From positions 1 to 8,731 of the forward strand of contig CANETO010000057.1 of NCBI GenBank assembly GCA_947440895.1: a DNA stretch of 8,731 bases, in the 5' to 3' direction. The notes under the pieces were generated by a model. It had not been told where the DNA came from and made no database searches. It worked only from the letters and a program-made list of their open reading frames with translations. The translations under genes and the position numbers were made by a program. Shown piece by piece: positions 5,708-8,731 of the stretch (within the stretch, counting starts at the first letter, position 1; every line of letters starts with the position of its first letter). The DNA is from Planctomycetaceae bacterium (GTDB lineage: Bacteria; Planctomycetota; Planctomycetia; Pirellulales; UBA1268).

Positions 5708-6544
5708 TCACCAGCGCCAGCCGCAGCCGGCGTCGGAAAAGAACGGCGCCGCAGCCTCGGTGACGCCCCAGCCGACCCGCAGCCCGATCTCGAAGTGTTT
5801 CGTGAGCATGTAGTGGGTGCCGGGGCTGAAGAACGCCCTGTTGACGTCGACCAGATTCCGTTGCGTGAACGTATCGAAGTATTCGGCGTGCACCTCCCAG
5901 CGGCTCGTCACAGGCATGCGGAGCACGACGGATGGAGTCCAGCGGTCGAACCAGTTGAAGGCGCCCTCGGAATAGGCGTAGCGAATCGCGGCATCGAGTC
6001 TCCACCCGGCGGGCAGTTCGTAGCCAGCCACATAGGTCGCCACCGGCACCGTGCCGAATGCCTCGCCATAGGTTGGCGTCGAGGCCTCCATGATGAAGCA
6101 GCTCTCGGGCAGGAGCCCCTGCTGGTCGGAGACATCGGCCTTGAAGCCGTAGAGCACGCTCGACTCATAGAGCGATCGGCGTTTCAGCGGGCCCTCGCCC
6201 ACCTCCACGCTGGTCACGATGTTGCCCTGGGAGCCGACGCCGTAGTTGACGCCGAACCGCCACTCGAACCAGTCGTTGCCGCCCAGGCGGAGCAGGAGTT
6301 CTGGGTAGTTGTTGGTGGGCAGCCCGAAGGGGTTGTCGATGAAGACATACGACGCCTCGGTGAGGACCGTGCCCGGGGCAACCGTATGCGTGTTCGGCGT
6401 GAAGGCGTCGCGATCGGTGCCCAAATCTCCCGCATGATCGCCAGTCCTCTCACCCGATTCAGGGGCCGCAGCCACGAGGGCGGCCAAGGCCACCCATGTG
6501 CCCATCACCACGATGGCGAGCAGGACGCGTCTCAAGGCCTCCAC
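5708..6544 (-). CDS. Outer-membrane beta-barrel (porin-like) protein
   Basis: This is a 278-aa exported protein of unknown substrate. A signal peptide is clear: RR at 5-6, a hydrophobic stretch (7-25), and a likely cleavage after AAA at about residue 27. The mature part consists of alternating, aromatic-rich segments typical of amphipathic beta-strands (YPELLLRLGGNDWFEWRFGV, 80-99; WEVHAEYFDTFTQ, 216-228; FEIGLRVGWGV, 251-261) and ends in an aromatic residue (GWRW), as outer-membrane barrels often do. The overall look, including the TVAPGTVLTEASYVF segment, resembles the 'transporter'/MetA phenol-degradation-like family frequent in planctomycetes; this is recalled resemblance, not a search result. 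It starts with GTG at 6544, 34 bp after the gltX stop; GGAGG lies 13 nt upstream, and a TTG at 6538 is an alternative. It is probably cotranscribed with gltX. Confidence 0.72.
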   Translation of the reverse strand: MEALRRVLLAIVVMGTWVALAALVAAAPESGERTGDHAGDLGTDRDAFTPNTHTVAPGTVLTEASYVFIDNPFGLPTNNYPELLLRLGGNDWFEWRFGVNYGVGSQGNIVTSVEVGEGPLKRRSLYESSVLYGFKADVSDQQGLLPESCFIMEASTPTYGEAFGTVPVATYVAGYELPAGWRLDAAIRYAYSEGAFNWFDRWTPSVVLRMPVTSRWEVHAEYFDTFTQRNLVDVNRAFFSPGTHYMLTKHFEIGLRVGWGVTEAAAPFFSDAGCGWRW

Positions 6545-6578
6545 GGCTCACAGGCCGCCTCCAGAACGAGCCGCAGAA

Positions 6579-8138
6579 CTACCCGCACCGCGGGAGCGCC
6601 TTCTCGATCCTTGCCAGCGATCGATCGCGGCCGAGGATCGCGAGGCAGTCGTAGAGTCCTGGGCCCACGGTCTTGCCCGTCACCGCCAGGCGGACCGCAT
6701 GGACGATGTCCCCTGCCTTCACCCCCGCCTCCGCCACCACCCGCTTGAGCGCCTCCTCGAGCGGGGCCGGCTCGAACGGCTCGACCGTCTGGATCGCGGC
6801 CACATACTTCGACAGGAGGTCGCGGACCCCAGGCTTTGCCAGCCGCTGCTTCGCGGCGTCTTCATCCAGGGGCGGTTCGTCGACCAAGAAGAAGTCGGCG
6901 TAGGCGAGGATGTCGCCGCCCACCTTCAGCCGATCGCCCGAGGCCTCGATCACCCGCCGCACGGTGGTCGCAGTTTCCGCAGACAGCGGCTCCGTCACCA
7001 GCTTCGCCTTCACGAGAAAGGGCAGCATGAACGCCAGCTTTTCATCGACGGAGAGTTCGTGCATGAAGTGGTCCTGGACGGCCCAGAGCTTCTTCGGATC
7101 GAAGCTGGCCGGCGACGAGTTGATCCGCTCCAGCGTAAAGTTACTGACCAGTTCGGCGCGAGTGAAAAACTCCGTCTTGTCGTCGTATGACCAGCCGAGG
7201 AGGGCGAGGTAGTTGTCGATCGCCCACGGCAGGTAGCCCACCTCCCGATAGAAGTCGACGATCACGGGGTTGAAGGTGTCGGCATCCGCCGTCAGCCCAA
7301 TCCGCTCCGCGATCCGCGTGCCATGCTCGGCCACCTGCTTGAAGTCGGGGTTCTTGAGATACTGTGCGAGCTTCCGCTTGCTGAGCTTGGTGCGACTGCC
7401 CGGCTCGGCCACCAGCGGCAGGTGGGCATACGCCGGCAGTTCGTAGCCGAGCGACAGGGCGATGAAGGCCTGCCGGGGCGTGTTGGAGAGGTGCTCTTCG
7501 GCCCGGATCACGTGCGTGATCTCGAGGTCGTGGTCGTCCACCACGCTGGCGAGATGGTAGAGACAGGAGCCGTCGGCACGTTGGATGACATGGTCCTGCT
7601 CCCGCTCCCACGCGAACTCGACCCGTCCGCGGACGGCGTCGTCGATCACGAGCGACGATTCCCGTGGCATCTTGAGGCGGACCACGCTCTGCCGGCCCTC
7701 GGCCGTAAACCGGGCCACATCGGCCTCAGTAAAGGCGGCGAACGCGCGACTGTAGAGAAAGGGCTTGCCGGCCGCCTGCGCCGCCTTGCGCTCCTCGTCG
7801 AGTTCCGCCGGGGTGGCGAAGTCGCGATAGGCGTGGCCCGAGGCGAGCAGTTGGTCCACGGCCCGGCGGTGACGATCCGCCCGCTGCGACTGGAAATAGG
7901 GAGCGTGCGGCCCGCCCACGCCCGGCCCCTCGTCCCAATCGATCCCCAGCCACTTGAGGCCCGAGAGAATCGGCTCGAGCGCCTCGTCGACATTTCTCGC
8001 CACGTCGGTGTCGTCGATCCGCAGGATGAACTGTCCCCCGCGCTGGCGGGCAAAGAGCCAGTTGAAAAGAGCCGTTCTGACCCCGCCGATGTGCAGGTAT
8101 CCGGTCGGACTGGGGGCGAATCGCGTGCGGACGGTCAT
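6579..8138 (-). CDS. gltX: Glutamyl-tRNA synthetase (GluRS)
   Basis: This cytoplasmic class I synthetase charges tRNA-Glu, and in bacteria lacking GlnRS also tRNA-Gln, the latter being corrected by GatCAB. The 519-aa protein has the catalytic N-terminus TRFAPSPTGYLHIGG (5-19, the HIGH-equivalent HIGG at 16-19), the conserved LRIDDTD (39-45), and the KMSKS-equivalent KLSKR (251-255). Between KLSKR and DFYREVGYLPWAIDNYLALLGW (295-316) lies about 35 extra residues (AQYLKNPDFK... to NPVIV) absent from E. coli GluRS (471 aa), which largely explains the greater length. The Cys residues of the E. coli zinc site are missing (AYRDFATP at 103-110). The ATG at 8138 has GGAG at 7 nt spacing. The C-terminal anticodon-binding part ends KAGDIVHAVRLAVTGKTVGPGLYDCLAILG. 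A 57-bp gap separates it from the membrane protein gene upstream, with no terminator visible. Confidence 0.97.
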   Translation of the reverse strand: MTVRTRFAPSPTGYLHIGGVRTALFNWLFARQRGGQFILRIDDTDVARNVDEALEPILSGLKWLGIDWDEGPGVGGPHAPYFQSQRADRHRRAVDQLLASGHAYRDFATPAELDEERKAAQAAGKPFLYSRAFAAFTEADVARFTAEGRQSVVRLKMPRESSLVIDDAVRGRVEFAWEREQDHVIQRADGSCLYHLASVVDDHDLEITHVIRAEEHLSNTPRQAFIALSLGYELPAYAHLPLVAEPGSRTKLSKRKLAQYLKNPDFKQVAEHGTRIAERIGLTADADTFNPVIVDFYREVGYLPWAIDNYLALLGWSYDDKTEFFTRAELVSNFTLERINSSPASFDPKKLWAVQDHFMHELSVDEKLAFMLPFLVKAKLVTEPLSAETATTVRRVIEASGDRLKVGGDILAYADFFLVDEPPLDEDAAKQRLAKPGVRDLLSKYVAAIQTVEPFEPAPLEEALKRVVAEAGVKAGDIVHAVRLAVTGKTVGPGLYDCLAILGRDRSLARIEKALPRCG

Positions 8139-8195
8139 GAGGAAACTCCGGTGTCGGCAGCACTATCGGTCACGGCCAGGCCGCCGTCAAAGCGG

Positions 8196-8731
8196 TCAGG
8201 CAGCACGGCTCATGCGGGCGAGCTTCTTCAGGCGTTTTCGCTCCGACTTGGAGAGATGCCGCCCGGAATGCCCGCCCTCGTCGTCGGAGTCGGAGGCATC
8301 CTCGCCATCGACGAACCTCTGCTGATCGTGCGACGGACTGCGGCCGTCGTTGTCATCCTCGTGATCGTCCCGCGATGACCGGACCTCCTCGGCCTCGTCA
8401 TCCCGCTCGGAGGCAGCCACGGAGGCGACCTGCTTGGGGGTGGTCGGCGTGGAGGCCGTTACCGGCAGTCCCCGCGCCTCGCGGAGCACTGACCTGGCAG
8501 CTGCCAGCATCGAGATCGCCGCCAGCGCCGCGGCCGCCATCCAGCAGACGTTGCCGATGACGAGGTATGCATCCCGTTCCGGCCCCGCTTGGCCGACTGC
8601 GATCCAGCCGGCGGCGGCCGCCGCCGCCCATGCCGACAGGCAGAGCGAGAACCAGATACCCGTGGCGGCCCGTTCGTGCAGTGGCAGGACGGCCCAGAGC
8701 CCGACCGTGCCGTAGAGAATCCCGGCCGTCA
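8196..8731 (-). CDS. Membrane protein with charged C-terminal tail (partial)
   Basis: The frame is open to the window edge, so the N-terminus is missing; 177 residues are visible. About the first 82 residues hold three likely membrane segments: TAGILYGTVGLWAVLPL, then a Trp/Ala-rich stretch (IWFSLCLSAWAAAAAAGWIAV), then YLVIGNVCWMAAAALAAISM. The rest is a hydrophilic tail rich in Asp, Glu, Ser and Arg (for example SERDDEAEEV and GEDASDSDDEGG) that switches to a basic end, LSKSERKRLKKLARMSRAA. A Met encoded at 8540 falls inside the third membrane segment and is not a credible start. No family is recognised. The tail looks disordered and could bind a basic or nucleic acid partner, but that is speculation. 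The gene ends 57 bp before gltX and may be cotranscribed with it. Confidence 0.65.
   Translation of the reverse strand, partial: TAGILYGTVGLWAVLPLHERAATGIWFSLCLSAWAAAAAAGWIAVGQAGPERDAYLVIGNVCWMAAAALAAISMLAAARSVLREARGLPVTASTPTTPKQVASVAASERDDEAEEVRSSRDDHEDDNDGRSPSHDQQRFVDGEDASDSDDEGGHSGRHLSKSERKRLKKLARMSRAA

Noticed and set aside
5580..6005. N-terminal extension of the PfkB kinase frame by 142 residues.
   Set aside because: The extension is Arg/Leu-rich, overlaps the porin-like gene in another frame, and lies ahead of the normal PfkB N-terminus at 5579, which has its own ribosome binding site.
5675..6748. A 357-codon plus-strand open frame over the porin-like gene and the end of gltX.
   Set aside because: It spans two minus-strand genes and their gap, and it ends in low-complexity Ser/Pro-rich sequence. 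It is a compositional shadow.

Overview
This high-GC window is bacterial and most likely from a planctomycete of the Pirellulales type. That placement is an inference from protein character, not from a marker gene: the GluRS carries an insertion of about 35 residues after its KLSKR loop, the AlaRS has a lengthened loop before its GPCSEI motif, and the porin-like protein resembles the 'transporter' beta-barrels common in that phylum. All six protein genes lie on the minus strand, so transcription runs from high to low coordinates.

Read in the direction of transcription, the layout is as follows. (1) 8731-8196 holds the C-terminal part of a multi-spanning membrane protein with a long charged cytoplasmic-type tail; its 5' end is outside the window. 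(2) gltX (glutamyl-tRNA synthetase) follows after 57 bp. (3) A signal-peptide-bearing outer-membrane beta-barrel protein follows 34 bp after gltX. (4) After a 128-bp gap with a candidate promoter comes a 300-aa PfkB-family sugar/nucleoside kinase. (5) recA follows behind a good sigma70-type promoter, with a perfect 16-bp palindrome of the GAAC-N4-GTTC (LexA/SOS box) type just upstream. It ends in three in-register stop codons carried by a 15-bp tandem repeat, followed by a strong intrinsic terminator. (6) alaS (alanyl-tRNA synthetase) follows with its own roughly 185-bp leader region. The recA-alaS order is also known in other bacteria, there often with recX between them; recX is absent here.

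The last 434 bp, downstream of alaS, contain no credible gene. They hold a dense cluster of structured repeats. One family is an 8-bp-stem hairpin with a TTCC loop and a T-tract, present as three identical 31-bp copies plus one inverted, sequence-diverged copy whose stem is preserved by compensatory changes. The other family is a pair of 75-bp-period units, each ending in an 11-bp bulged hairpin. Ten of the eleven differences between the two hairpins form five compensatory base-pair swaps. This is the most unusual signal in the window and suggests selection on a folded nucleic acid (REP-like element or structured RNA).

Functionally the window mixes housekeeping translation genes (gltX, alaS), DNA repair (recA), and three less defined genes: an envelope porin, a kinase and a membrane protein. 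There is no sign of a prophage, CRISPR array, IS transposase, tRNA or rRNA.
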